A stretch of 16,449 nucleotides of DNA from Acidobacteriota bacterium (GCA_030609765.1 JAUWTE010000012.1:1-16449), one strand, 5' to 3'; counted from the stretch's first letter, positions 7,490-14,489 are shown. Notes: a model not told the origin generated them from the sequence alone. A program made the numbers and translations.

Positions 7490-8857
7490 ATGCTCACTAC
7501 TCGGCGCACGACATCGTGCCTATTGTTGCTCTTTTTTGCCCTCGGGGCTTCCCCTTTCTCGGGGCCTGCCCACAAAGACCCTTCGGCCGCGATCCCGCAT
7601 GCTACCGCTGCGATTGAGCGCCAAGAAGACAGAGACAACCGTATCGCCGCTGCCGTCGAGAAGCTCTCGCCCATCATTATCGAGATGCGGCACAGAATCC
7701 ACCAGAATCCCGAGCTCGGCAACCGCGAGCTCGAGACGGCAGCATTGGTTGCCGACCACCTGCGGTCGCTGGGCATCGTGGTACAAACCGGCGTCGCGCA
7801 CACGGGCGTCGTCGGTGTTCTCGTGGGCGGCCGGCCGGGACCTGTCGTTGCAGTCCGGGCCGACATGGACGCCCTGCCCGTAACAGAGGACACGCCGTAT
7901 CCTTTCAAGTCGACCGTGAGAACGACCTACCTGGGGCAGGAGGTAGGTGTGTCGCACGCATGCGGCCATGATATTCACACCGCCGTGCAGCTCGGAGTAG
8001 CGTCCGTTCTGGCGGAGATGCGCGATGAAATACCCGGCACGGTGAAGTTCATCTTTCAGCCGGCCGAGGAGGGTGCACCGCCCGGCGAGGAGGGTGGCGC
8101 GTCGTTGATGATCGCGGAGGGTGTGCTCGAGGATCCGCGTCCGAGCGCGATCTTCGGGCTTCACACCGGCGCCATGCGGGTGGGCATCGTAGGCCTGGCT
8201 ATAGGCCCGGCCTACGCGGCAGTGGATCATTTCTATATCACGATTAGCGGCAAGCAGGCGCATGGAGCGTATCCCCACATGTCGGTCGACCCCGTCGTGA
8301 TGGCGGCGCAGGCGGTGACCGCGATACAGACCATCCGCTCCCGCAATTTGCCGCCGCTCGAGCCGAGCGTCATCACCATCGGCATGATTCACGGAGGCGA
8401 GCGCTTCAACATCATTCCCGCCGAGGTACGCATGGAAGGGACCGTGCGCACCTACAATGAGTTCGTGCGCAGCTCGGTCGAAGACCGAATGGGGGAAATC
8501 CTCGACGGCGTCACTCTGGCCGGCGGTGGCTCTTTCGAGCTCAAATATGATCGTGGCTCACCCGCCACGATCAATGACCCCGAGCTCGCCGAGATGATGC
8601 TGCCGACTCTGCGCCGGGTGCTCGGCGACCTGAACGTTGAAAATCAGGAGCCCGCCACCGCCGGCGAAGATTTCGCCTTCTTCGCCAACGAGGTTCCCGG
8701 ATTCTACTTCAGCCTGGGGATGATCAAGCCGGGAACGACCTCCGGGGGACACCACACGCCAACCTTTCAGGCCGACGACTCTTCGATTCCGGTGGGTATG
8801 CGGGCGATGACGGCCCTTCTGTTCGACTACCTGGAGTCAGTGGCTGCGGCCCACTGA
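7490..8857 (+). CDS. Secreted M20-family amidohydrolase (M20D / HipO-AbgB-like)
   Basis: A 455-residue metal-dependent hydrolase that cleaves amide bonds of N-acyl or aromatic amino-acid conjugates. Residues 1-25 form a signal peptide (Arg pair, then CLLLLFFALGA), so it acts outside the cytoplasm. The metal-site residues of the M20D group are present: VRADMDALP, Cys158, His160 and His163 in HACGHDIH, Glu193/Glu194 in FQPAEEG, His225 in GLHTG, and His421/His422 in GGHHTP. The dimerisation 'lid' domain lies at about residues 240-350. The length is normal for the family plus signal peptide. ATG 7490 has GGGAGG (7474-7479) 10 nt upstream; longer readings lack support. It stands alone, divergent from the kinase, which could regulate it, though nothing here proves that. 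The substrate is not defined. Confidence 0.92.
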   Translation: MLTTRRTTSCLLLLFFALGASPFSGPAHKDPSAAIPHATAAIERQEDRDNRIAAAVEKLSPIIIEMRHRIHQNPELGNRELETAALVADHLRSLGIVVQTGVAHTGVVGVLVGGRPGPVVAVRADMDALPVTEDTPYPFKSTVRTTYLGQEVGVSHACGHDIHTAVQLGVASVLAEMRDEIPGTVKFIFQPAEEGAPPGEEGGASLMIAEGVLEDPRPSAIFGLHTGAMRVGIVGLAIGPAYAAVDHFYITISGKQAHGAYPHMSVDPVVMAAQAVTAIQTIRSRNLPPLEPSVITIGMIHGGERFNIIPAEVRMEGTVRTYNEFVRSSVEDRMGEILDGVTLAGGGSFELKYDRGSPATINDPELAEMMLPTLRRVLGDLNVENQEPATAGEDFAFFANEVPGFYFSLGMIKPGTTSGGHHTPTFQADDSSIPVGMRAMTALLFDYLESVAAAH

Positions 8858-8908
8858 TTGGCGTACCGGTCGAGCGGTCACTCCTCGCCAGAGGTCGAGT
8901 CAGGGAAC

Positions 8909-8934
8909 GCTGCGTGCCATCGCGCTCGCGCAGC
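8909..8934. terminator. Possible bidirectional terminator hairpin
   Basis: GCTGCG (8909-8914) pairs perfectly with CGCAGC (8929-8934) around a GC-rich 14-nt loop. It lies between the stop of the M20 gene and the end of the convergent SPFH operon. No clear T-tract is present on either strand, so this is tentative. Confidence 0.3.
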
Positions 8935-8957
8935 CATGGACCTTTGAGGAATGTAGG

Positions 8958-9035
8958 CTATCCGGCCGCGCCGAGGGCATAGAGGGTCAGGATTAGCGAG
9001 ATGAGGCGCCACGCCCAGCGGATCAGGGGACTCAT
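8958..9035 (-). CDS. Putative 25-residue single-span membrane peptide
   Basis: A short ORF starting ATG at 9035 encodes a 25-residue peptide. It opens MSPLIRWAWRLIS, continues with a hydrophobic LILTLYALGAAG stretch, and ends in TAG. It looks like one membrane span with a positively charged, Trp-rich N-terminus. On the minus strand AAGGAA lies 8 nt before the ATG, a credible ribosome site. It sits 76 nt downstream of the ribbon-helix-helix gene in the same direction, so it could be the last gene of the SPFH operon. A small membrane partner of SPFH or a type-I-toxin-like peptide are possibilities. An accidental ORF cannot be excluded at this length. Confidence 0.4.
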   Translation of the reverse strand: MSPLIRWAWRLISLILTLYALGAAG

Positions 9036-9111
9036 CAATCGCGTTCCTTTCTCGGGGAGCGATGTAAGAACGAATGCACGCAGCAGCAAGCTTGTAGAAG
9101 ATGCGGGCTGG

Positions 9112-9279
9112 CTAGGATTCGTCTTCTCTCTCCTGGTCCCTGCCGGCCTCGCGCAGGGCCCGGCGCAGCAGGAAATCGATTTGCGCGTTCAAGCTGCGGA
9201 GCTCGTCGTCGGCCCAGCGCTTGAGCTGGTCGTGGACCTTCGGATCCAACCGCAACAGGAATGACTTACGTTCAGCCAC
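9112..9279 (-). CDS. Ribbon-helix-helix (Arc/HicB-antitoxin-like) DNA-binding protein
   Basis: A 55-residue protein beginning AERKSFLLRLDPKVHDQL. The strand KSFLLRLDP, helix A VHDQLKRWADDE, and helix B after the SLNAQ turn (IDFLLRRALREAG) match the Arc/MetJ ribbon-helix-helix fold, which acts as a dimer. The tail is charged (DQEREDES). The GTG start has an excellent AGGAAGGA ribosome site 6 nt upstream. It lies downstream of the SPFH gene on the same strand, a pairing I recall from other GC-rich bacteria, so operon co-transcription is likely. A role as autorepressor through the palindrome at 10329-10362 is inferred. It could also be an antitoxin, but no standard toxin is adjacent. Short length and GTG start make it easy to miss. 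Confidence 0.85.
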   Translation of the reverse strand: MAERKSFLLRLDPKVHDQLKRWADDELRSLNAQIDFLLRRALREAGRDQEREDES

Positions 9280-9282
9280 TGG

Positions 9283-9378
9283 TTATCCTTCCTGCATTTC
9301 GGGGAGATTCGAATCCTCGCGAGCCAACTTGCCCCTGCTCCCATGGCGTCGAGGCCCAGTCCCCGACGCCTTCGCCAT
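9283..9378 (-). CDS. Possible 31-residue ORF between SPFH and RHH genes
   Basis: From ATG 9378 to TAA 9283 an open frame encodes 31 residues, starting MAKASGTGPRRHG and ending NLPEMQEG. It begins 6 nt after the SPFH stop, with AAGAGG just before it, and ends 3 nt before the ribbon-helix-helix start, so it fits an operon exactly. It has no recognisable domain and is rich in Gly and Arg. A hairpin (9345-9370) covers its first codons, which argues that the segment may be structural RNA rather than a gene. Confidence 0.25.
   Translation of the reverse strand: MAKASGTGPRRHGSRGKLAREDSNLPEMQEG
9345..9370 (-). other. Intercistronic hairpin after the SPFH gene
   Basis: GGCGTCG (9345-9351) pairs with CGACGCC (9364-9370), and two inner G-C pairs extend the stem after one mismatch. 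It lies 14 nt beyond the SPFH stop on the minus strand. It may attenuate transcription or protect the 3' end of the SPFH message, setting the SPFH to regulator ratio. Confidence 0.35.
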
Positions 9379-9384
9379 GACCTC

Positions 9385-10254
9385 TTAGGTGTACAGGGTG
9401 CCGGTGTTGACCACAGGCTGGGTCTCATGCTCGCTGCACAACACCACCATCAGATTGCTTACCATCGACGCCTTGCGCTCCTCATCCAGATCGAGGACAC
9501 CATGCTCGGAGAGCATCGAGATGGCGTGCTCGACCATTCCCACCGCGCCCTCGACGATCTTGCGTCGTGCCGCGATAACCGCCGCGGCCTGCTGGCGGCG
9601 CAGCATTGCCTGAGCGATCTCGGGGGAGTAGGCAAGGTGCGAGATGCGGGTTTCGATGATCTCGATGCCGGCCTTCTCGAGGCGGTCCTGGTTTTCCACC
9701 TTGAGCTTCTCGGAGATCTCGGAGATGTTGCCGACCAGCGAGGCCTCGCCTTCTTCGAAAGCGTCATAAGGGTATCCGGTGGCCAGGTTGCGGGTCGCGG
9801 CCTCGCTTTGGACGTGAACATAGTTGACGTAGTCGTCGACCTCGAAGATGGCCTCTGCCGTGTCGACCACCTTCCACACGACGACGGCAGCCATCTCGAT
9901 GGGATTGCCGCGGTTGTCGTTGACCTTCATCTTGCCCGTCTCGAAGTTGCGGACGCGCAGCGACACCTTGACCTTCGTGTAGAAGGGATTGGCCCATCTG
10001 AGGCCCGGTTCTCTTGCGGTGCCGACATATTTGCCGAACAACTGCAGCACCTTGGCTTCGTTCGGATTGACGATGAAGAAGCCGAAGTAGAGAACTATGA
10101 GGAACGACAGGACCACGATGGAGAAGATGATGCCCAAGACGTTCTCCGCCGCGATCATCCGCACCAGCGCATAGATGAACCCCGCCGTGATAAGCAACAG
10201 CACGGCGAGCATCGAATAACCGGACGCGGCCTTGCGTTCGATTTCCCTAATCAT
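9385..10254 (-). CDS. SPFH/band-7 (stomatin/prohibitin-like) membrane protein
   Basis: A 289-residue membrane-anchored scaffold protein. Two hydrophobic segments are visible (about residues 14-33, MLAVLLLITAGF; and 36-60, LGIIFSIVVLSFL). The SPFH domain follows, starting VNPNEAKVLQLFGKYVGT and including RVRNFETGKMKVND, EMAAVVVWKV and a long Glu/Lys helix (SEISEKLKVENQDRL). It ends in PVVNTGTLYT. Such proteins oligomerise in the membrane and organise microdomains or regulate proteases. ATG 10254 has a near-ideal AGGAGG 6 nt upstream; an upstream in-frame start at 10368 would read through the operator and is rejected. No NfeD or protease partner is adjacent. Instead a ribbon-helix-helix gene follows. 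Confidence 0.92.
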   Translation of the reverse strand: MIREIERKAASGYSMLAVLLLITAGFIYALVRMIAAENVLGIIFSIVVLSFLIVLYFGFFIVNPNEAKVLQLFGKYVGTAREPGLRWANPFYTKVKVSLRVRNFETGKMKVNDNRGNPIEMAAVVVWKVVDTAEAIFEVDDYVNYVHVQSEAATRNLATGYPYDAFEEGEASLVGNISEISEKLKVENQDRLEKAGIEIIETRISHLAYSPEIAQAMLRRQQAAAVIAARRKIVEGAVGMVEHAISMLSEHGVLDLDEERKASMVSNLMVVLCSEHETQPVVNTGTLYT

Positions 10255-10328
10255 CCGTTTCCTCCTTTTGTTGCCCAAGGACCCATGGCGATCTCTGGCG
10301 CCGGGCCCCCGGGGAGCTGCAAGCCCGA

Positions 10329-10368
10329 GGTGATATTGAAATGATATCACTTTAATATCACCACGCAA
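10329..10368 (-). promoter_or_regulatory. Promoter overlapped by 34-bp near-perfect palindrome (operator of the SPFH-RHH operon)
   Basis: GGTGATATT (10329-10337) and AATATCACC (10354-10362) flank a central TGATATCA (10342-10349). Fifteen of 17 base pairs of the dyad match; mismatches are 10338/10353 and 10341/10350. On the minus strand TTGCGT (10363-10368) and TATCAT (10341-10346) form a -35/-10 pair with 16-bp spacing, so the palindrome covers the spacer and the -10. Three overlapping TGATAT-type half sites suit cooperative binding by a ribbon-helix-helix dimer. The predicted leader to ATG 10254 is about 80 nt. Confidence 0.7.
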
Positions 10369-10514
10369 GGACCGTAGCTACTATTTCTCATCACAGTCCG
10401 TTGCAGGGAAGCCGCGTTCATCGTATGGGTATCGGTATCAGAAGCGTCTTCGCTGCTCGAAGCCGAGGCTTCTCAACAGGTCGACAAGCCCCGGGTAGGC
10501 CCCAAGGAGGTCGC

Positions 10515-12263
10515 ATGGCTCGCCGCATCGTTCTGCTTTCACTCGCCTTTTGTCTTGTGGTGCTCGCGGTCGCGTGCCTGGGCCCAACAGGGCCTCAGTA
10601 CGACGTTCTCATCCGCAACGGGACGATCTACGACGGCGCCGGCCGTGTGCCATTCGTCGGAGATGTCGCGATCAATGGCGACAGGATCGTCGCCGTGGGA
10701 CCGAGCGAAGACGCCCGTGGCGTCGTTGAGGTCGATGCCACGGGTCTTGCTGTCGCACCCGGCTTCGTCAACATGCTGAGCTGGGCCACGGAGTCGCTCA
10801 TCATCGACGGCCGCTCGCAGAGCGATATCCGCCAAGGGGTGACTCTCGAGGTGTTCGGAGAGGGCTGGTCGATGGGCCCGCTCAACGATGCAATGAAGGC
10901 GGAGATGGTCGATGGATGGATTGCCACATTCGGTTCTGCCGAGGCCGCTGCCGCGGGCCTCGCTCTCAGCCCGAGCGGTGAGCTGGAAGTGCCTTGGACC
11001 ACCCTCGGCGAATACCTCGAGTTCCTCGAGGCCAAGGGCGTGGCACCCAACATCGCTTCCTTCGTGGGCGCTACCACCTTGCGCATCCACGAGATCGGCT
11101 ACGAGGACCGGCCCCCGACGCCGGAGGAGTTGGCGCGGATGCAGGCGCTGGTGCGCCAGGCAATGGAGGAGGGCGCCAGGGGGGTCGGCTCTTCGCTGAT
11201 CTACGCGCCGGCTTTCTACGCTGGCACCGACGAGCTGATCGCGCTCAATCGGGTCGTCGCGGACACAGGAGGGATGTACATCTCGCACCTCCGCAGCGAG
11301 GGCAATCGCCTGCTCGAGTCGGTCGATGAGCTGCTCCACATCTCGAAGGTCGCGGGCGTTCCGGCGGAGATCTATCACCTGAAGGCAGGTGGCGAGTCGA
11401 ACTGGTCAAAGATGGACGAGGTGATCACCAAGGTCGAATACGCCCGCAATGACGACCAGCGCATCACCGCCGACATGTATACCTACACCGCCGGTTCGAC
11501 GGGTCTGGATGCGGCCATGCCCCCCTGGGTGCAGGAGGGTGGCTACGACGCCTGGGCCGAACGTCTCAAGGATCCGGAGATTCGCGCTCGCGTAGCACGG
11601 GAGATGGTGACCCCCACCGACGAGTGGGAGAACCTGTTTCTCGCCGCCGGCGCCAGCGGCACCCTGCTCGTCGGCTTCCAGAACTCCGACCTACGTAAGT
11701 ACGCCGGCAAGACGCTCGCCGAGGTGGCCATGGAGAGGGGAACCACCGAGGCAGAGACCGCCATGGACCTGGTGGTCGAGGATGGCACGCGCGTGCAGGT
11801 CGTCTACTTCCTCATGAGCGAGGAAAACATCCGCAAGCAGGTCGCGTTGCCCTGGGTCTCGTTCGCCTCCGACGCCGGTTCTCTCGCCACTGAAGGAGTA
11901 TTCCTCGAGACCAGCACGCATCCGCGGGCCTATGGCAATTTCGCCCGACTGCTCGGTCGCTACGTGCGTGACGAGGGGATCATTCCGCTGGAAGAGGCAA
12001 TTCGAAAGCTCACTTTCTTCCCGGCCACCAATCTCGGCATCAAAGATCGCGGCCTCATCAAGATCAACAACTTCGCCGACGTCGTAGTCTTCGACCCTGC
12101 CACGATCAGCGATCACGCCACCTTCGAGGAGCCACACCAGTACTCCACCGGCATGCTGCACGTTTTCGTCAACGGCGCCCACGTCCTGAGGGACGGCGAA
12201 CACACCGGCGCCACTCCGGGGCGCGTCGTTCGCGGCCTCGGCTGGACAGGAAACCATCAATAG
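10515..12263 (+). CDS. Exported amidohydrolase, N-acyl-D-amino-acid deacylase family variant
   Basis: A 582-residue protein with an N-terminal export signal (residues 1-20, MARRIVLLSL then a hydrophobic run). It ends LAVAC, an imperfect lipobox, so it is possibly a lipoprotein. The composite beta-strand start YDVLIRNGTIYDGAG and the TIM-barrel amidohydrolase fold match D-aminoacylase-like enzymes. His258 (ISHLRSEG), His288 (IYHLKAG) and Asp453 (FASDAGS) are kept. The first HxH is replaced by Leu88-Ser89-Trp90 after PGFVNM, and the bridging cysteine (GNCG) is replaced in VFGEGWS. The metal site must therefore differ, probably mononuclear, and the substrate cannot be assumed. ATG 10515 has AAGGAGG (10504-10510) 4 nt upstream. 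The gene is transcribed alone, and a repeat begins just after its stop. Confidence 0.9.
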   Translation: MARRIVLLSLAFCLVVLAVACLGPTGPQYDVLIRNGTIYDGAGRVPFVGDVAINGDRIVAVGPSEDARGVVEVDATGLAVAPGFVNMLSWATESLIIDGRSQSDIRQGVTLEVFGEGWSMGPLNDAMKAEMVDGWIATFGSAEAAAAGLALSPSGELEVPWTTLGEYLEFLEAKGVAPNIASFVGATTLRIHEIGYEDRPPTPEELARMQALVRQAMEEGARGVGSSLIYAPAFYAGTDELIALNRVVADTGGMYISHLRSEGNRLLESVDELLHISKVAGVPAEIYHLKAGGESNWSKMDEVITKVEYARNDDQRITADMYTYTAGSTGLDAAMPPWVQEGGYDAWAERLKDPEIRARVAREMVTPTDEWENLFLAAGASGTLLVGFQNSDLRKYAGKTLAEVAMERGTTEAETAMDLVVEDGTRVQVVYFLMSEENIRKQVALPWVSFASDAGSLATEGVFLETSTHPRAYGNFARLLGRYVRDEGIIPLEEAIRKLTFFPATNLGIKDRGLIKINNFADVVVFDPATISDHATFEEPHQYSTGMLHVFVNGAHVLRDGEHTGATPGRVVRGLGWTGNHQ

Positions 12264-12264
12264 G

Positions 12265-12296
12265 TAGCAGGCCGTGGTGAGAGTGTGGTGGATCTG
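12265..12296 (+). repeat. 3'-end dispersed repeat, copy A
   Basis: The element starts TAGCAGGCCGTGGTG directly after the amidohydrolase stop codon and continues with GTGTGGTGG and TCTG. It matches copy B at 15512-15543 in 29 of 32 positions. A second block with the core CGCCGCCA (about 12327-12343) is also shared with copy B, where it lies about 27 nt closer. This suggests a longer repeat with an internal deletion in B. The region 12264-12521 has no gene; it holds this repeat, a hairpin and the alpha-subunit ribosome site. Confidence 0.65.
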
Positions 12297-12402
12297 ATAG
12301 GTAGGACTTGTGACCCCGGAGGGTTGCGCCGCCATGGGCTCATCTGCAGGGTTGCCCACCGCAGGCTAGCCTCGCATGCTCCGACACCTTATTCTTAACG
12401 GT

Positions 12403-12426
12403 TGCCGGCGGGTGATCCCGCCGGTA
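12403..12426 (+). terminator. GC-rich terminator-like hairpin
   Basis: CCGGCGGG (12405-12412) pairs perfectly with CCCGCCGG (12417-12424) around TGAT; one wobble and one A-T pair extend it to 10 bp. It lies 140 nt after the amidohydrolase stop and about 100 nt before the alpha-subunit start. No U-tract follows, so termination efficiency is uncertain. Confidence 0.5.
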
Positions 12427-12521
12427 TCCCGTTACCCGATTCCGCTCTGACGCAGGACAATGCATCCGCGTATCGCCTCGGCGCCTGCTGCTGACACGCC
12501 GGCTCGAGGTGAGACCGTCGA

Positions 12522-14075
12522 TTGAAGACCGTGAATGACACTCGGCATCAACTTGCTTGGCGAGTAGGCGGCCCTCAGGGGAGTGGTGTGGACTCCGCCG
12601 CCGGGATCTTCTCGCGTGCGTGCGCCCTGGGCGGCCTGAATGTTTTCGGCCGTCGTGAGTACTACTCCAACATCATGGGGCGGCACAGCTACTACGACGT
12701 GCGCGTCTCGGATGCCGAGATCACTTGCCATCGAGACCGTGTCGATCTGCTGACGACCTTCGAGGCGGAATCGCTGGCCAGGCACTTCAATTCGGTCGTC
12801 GAGGGCGGCGCGATCGTCTTTTCGGCAAAGGACGAAGACACTCCTCTCGACAAGATCACCTACCTCGATCCACGGGCCGCCCGAGACCTGGCGACGATGC
12901 TCGAGGAGCATGGCCTCCCGGCGAGCACAGCAGGTACCCTCGAGTATGCACGCGGCCATGGAGTTAATACCTTCCGGATCAATTTCGCCGAGGTCGTCGA
13001 GATCCTCGCCGAACGGCTCGGGGCGCCACAGCCAATCGCCGCTCGCGCGATGAACACGCTGGCGGTATCAGTTTCCTGTGCCCTGGTCGGCTACGAGATT
13101 GAGTACGTTCATGAGGCCTTGGCCAAGACCTGGCCGGGGCGGCAGAAGATCATCGACATGAACGTCGCGGCGGTCAGCTTGGCCTACGAGTTCGTTCACG
13201 ACAACCTCGACACCTCCGCATTCGGCCTCGAGTTGCTCGCCACCGGGATCCGTGACCCGCGCATTCTCCTGAACGGTAGCCAGGCCATTGCTCTCGGCAA
13301 GATGGCTGCCGGCCTCACCTTCCAGCCCTACTACCCGATCAGTCCGGCGACAGACGAGAGTGTGTTTCTCGAAGCGCACGAGAATTTCGCAACGCTGGAC
13401 GGCGAGCCTGCATCCGTGATTGTCGTGCAAACCGAGGATGAAATTTCCGCCATCGGGATGGCTGCTGCCGGATCCCTGACCGGAGCTCGCAGCGCCACGG
13501 CCACCTCGGGCCCCGGGCTCTCGCTCATGACGGAGGGACTGGGTTGGGCTGGTATCAACGAAGCCCCCGTCGTGGTGACGCTATATCAGCGCGGCGGCCC
13601 CTCTACCGGGCTGCCGACGCGCAGCGAGCAGGGTGACTTGAACATAGCCCTATACGGAGGCCATGGAGATTTTCCCCGCATCGTCATGGCTTCCAGTGAT
13701 CTGACCGAGGCCTTCTACGACGCGGCCCAGGCCTTTAACTACGCCGAGCGTTATCAGACCCCGGTGATCCATTTGATCGACAAGGCTCTTTCGAGCCAGA
13801 CGCAGACCGTGCCGCCGTTCGACCTCGCCTCCATTCAGATCGAGCGCGGCGAAATCGCGGACCCCGCACGTGACAACCCGGACGGTGGCGACTTTCCACG
13901 CTTCCAACCCACTGAGTCAGGAGTGTCGCCGCGTCCACTGCTCGGCACTCCGGGGGGCACGCACTGGACCACTGGAGGCGAGCACACGGCGACCGGTCGC
14001 GTCACCGAGGATCCCGTCGTTCGAGAGGAACAGATGGAGAAGCGAATGCGCAAGTTGGAGCTCGCAGCAAGCTAG
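12522..14075 (+). CDS. korA: 2-oxoacid:ferredoxin oxidoreductase gamma-alpha subunit, N-terminal part up to in-frame TAG
   Basis: The 517 residues before an amber codon of what should be a roughly 650-residue subunit. The enzyme oxidatively decarboxylates 2-oxoacids to acyl-CoA and reduces ferredoxin. Residues 12-185 form the gamma domain (WRVGGPQGSGVDSAA, SNIMGRHSYYDVRVSD). The alpha pyrimidine-binding domain follows, with YPISP at 271-275, then TATSGPGLSLM and a LGTPGGTHWTTGGEHTATG segment. The frame ends RMRKLELAAS then TAG (14073-14075). The sequence continues in the same frame with IPLGEKLQVYG and the expected C-terminal domain. TTG 12522 is chosen because GAGGTGAG (12506-12513) is 8 nt upstream; GTG 12531 is possible. 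The layout resembles archaeal two-subunit enzymes such as that of Sulfolobus. The preferred substrate (2-oxoglutarate, pyruvate or other) is not settled. Confidence 0.9.
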   Translation: MKTVNDTRHQLAWRVGGPQGSGVDSAAGIFSRACALGGLNVFGRREYYSNIMGRHSYYDVRVSDAEITCHRDRVDLLTTFEAESLARHFNSVVEGGAIVFSAKDEDTPLDKITYLDPRAARDLATMLEEHGLPASTAGTLEYARGHGVNTFRINFAEVVEILAERLGAPQPIAARAMNTLAVSVSCALVGYEIEYVHEALAKTWPGRQKIIDMNVAAVSLAYEFVHDNLDTSAFGLELLATGIRDPRILLNGSQAIALGKMAAGLTFQPYYPISPATDESVFLEAHENFATLDGEPASVIVVQTEDEISAIGMAAAGSLTGARSATATSGPGLSLMTEGLGWAGINEAPVVVTLYQRGGPSTGLPTRSEQGDLNIALYGGHGDFPRIVMASSDLTEAFYDAAQAFNYAERYQTPVIHLIDKALSSQTQTVPPFDLASIQIERGEIADPARDNPDGGDFPRFQPTESGVSPRPLLGTPGGTHWTTGGEHTATGRVTEDPVVREEQMEKRMRKLELAAS

Positions 14076-14099
14076 ATCCCTCTCGGGGAGAAGCTCCAG

Positions 14100-14474
14100 G
14101 TGTATGGGAATCGTGAGGCAGCTTTCACGGTGCTGAGCTGGGGCTCCAACAAGGGTGGAATTCTCGAGGCCTTGGAGATGCTGAAGGCCGATGATGTCGA
14201 GGGCCGGCTACTACAGGTGCGCCTCATGAGCCCTTTTCCCACCGACGAACTGTCCGGGCTCATCGACAGCGCCGCGCCGCTGGTAGCGGTGGAGGCGAGC
14301 TTCTCGGCGCAGCTAGCCCAGGCACTGCGCCAACATACCGGCCGTGCGTGTGAGCACCTGGTGGTGAAGTACAACGGTAGGCCGATGTCGGCACGCGAGC
14401 TCTACGGAGCCTTCAACGAGATCCTCGGCGGCGAAGCGGAGCAACGCATGGTGCTGCGCAACCCCTACGAGTAG
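14100..14474 (+). CDS. korA: 2-oxoacid:ferredoxin oxidoreductase alpha subunit, C-terminal domain after the amber codon
   Basis: A 124-residue frame starting at GTG 14100, in the same reading frame as the upstream alpha gene; open sequence actually resumes at 14076. The motifs FTVLSWGSNKGGILEAL, RLMSPFPTDEL and LVAVEASFSAQLAQAL are the PFOR domain-II signatures that normally end the gamma-alpha polypeptide. GGGGAG (14085-14090) lies 9 nt before the GTG, so re-initiation as a separate polypeptide is conceivable. Other explanations are a single substitution (AAG, CAG or GAG to TAG), a sequencing error, or readthrough. Coding quality is good on both sides of the TAG, with no sign of decay. Alone this domain would not be an active enzyme. 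Confidence 0.8.
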   Translation: MYGNREAAFTVLSWGSNKGGILEALEMLKADDVEGRLLQVRLMSPFPTDELSGLIDSAAPLVAVEASFSAQLAQALRQHTGRACEHLVVKYNGRPMSARELYGAFNEILGGEAEQRMVLRNPYE

Positions 14475-14489
14475 CAGGGTGGGGCCTGA

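Noticed and set aside
9112..9279. Classical two-gene toxin-antitoxin pair involving the ribbon-helix-helix protein.
   Set aside because: No RelE, PIN, HicA or other known toxin is next to it; pairing with the 25-residue peptide is only a possibility.
251..10318. GGCCCCCGGGGAGCT occurs at 251-265 and 10304-10318, both upstream of membrane-protein genes.
   Set aside because: The sequence is low-complexity and G/C-run based, lies in opposite orientation relative to the two genes, and has no extended similarity.
9343..10344. A plus-strand open frame of 333 codons opposite the SPFH gene.
   Set aside because: The minus strand encodes a clear SPFH protein with an AGGAGG site; the plus frame shows antisense-like Asp/His/Leu-rich composition.
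10255..10368. N-terminal extension of the SPFH protein from the in-frame start at 10368.
   Set aside because: It would translate through the operator and promoter, and ATG 10254 has an excellent ribosome site.
14073..14075. Pyrrolysine-type or general amber recoding as explanation of the TAG.
   Set aside because: TAG ends most genes in the window (for example at 4848, 12263, 14474 and 15514), so general recoding is unlikely; this enzyme is also not a known pyrrolysine protein.
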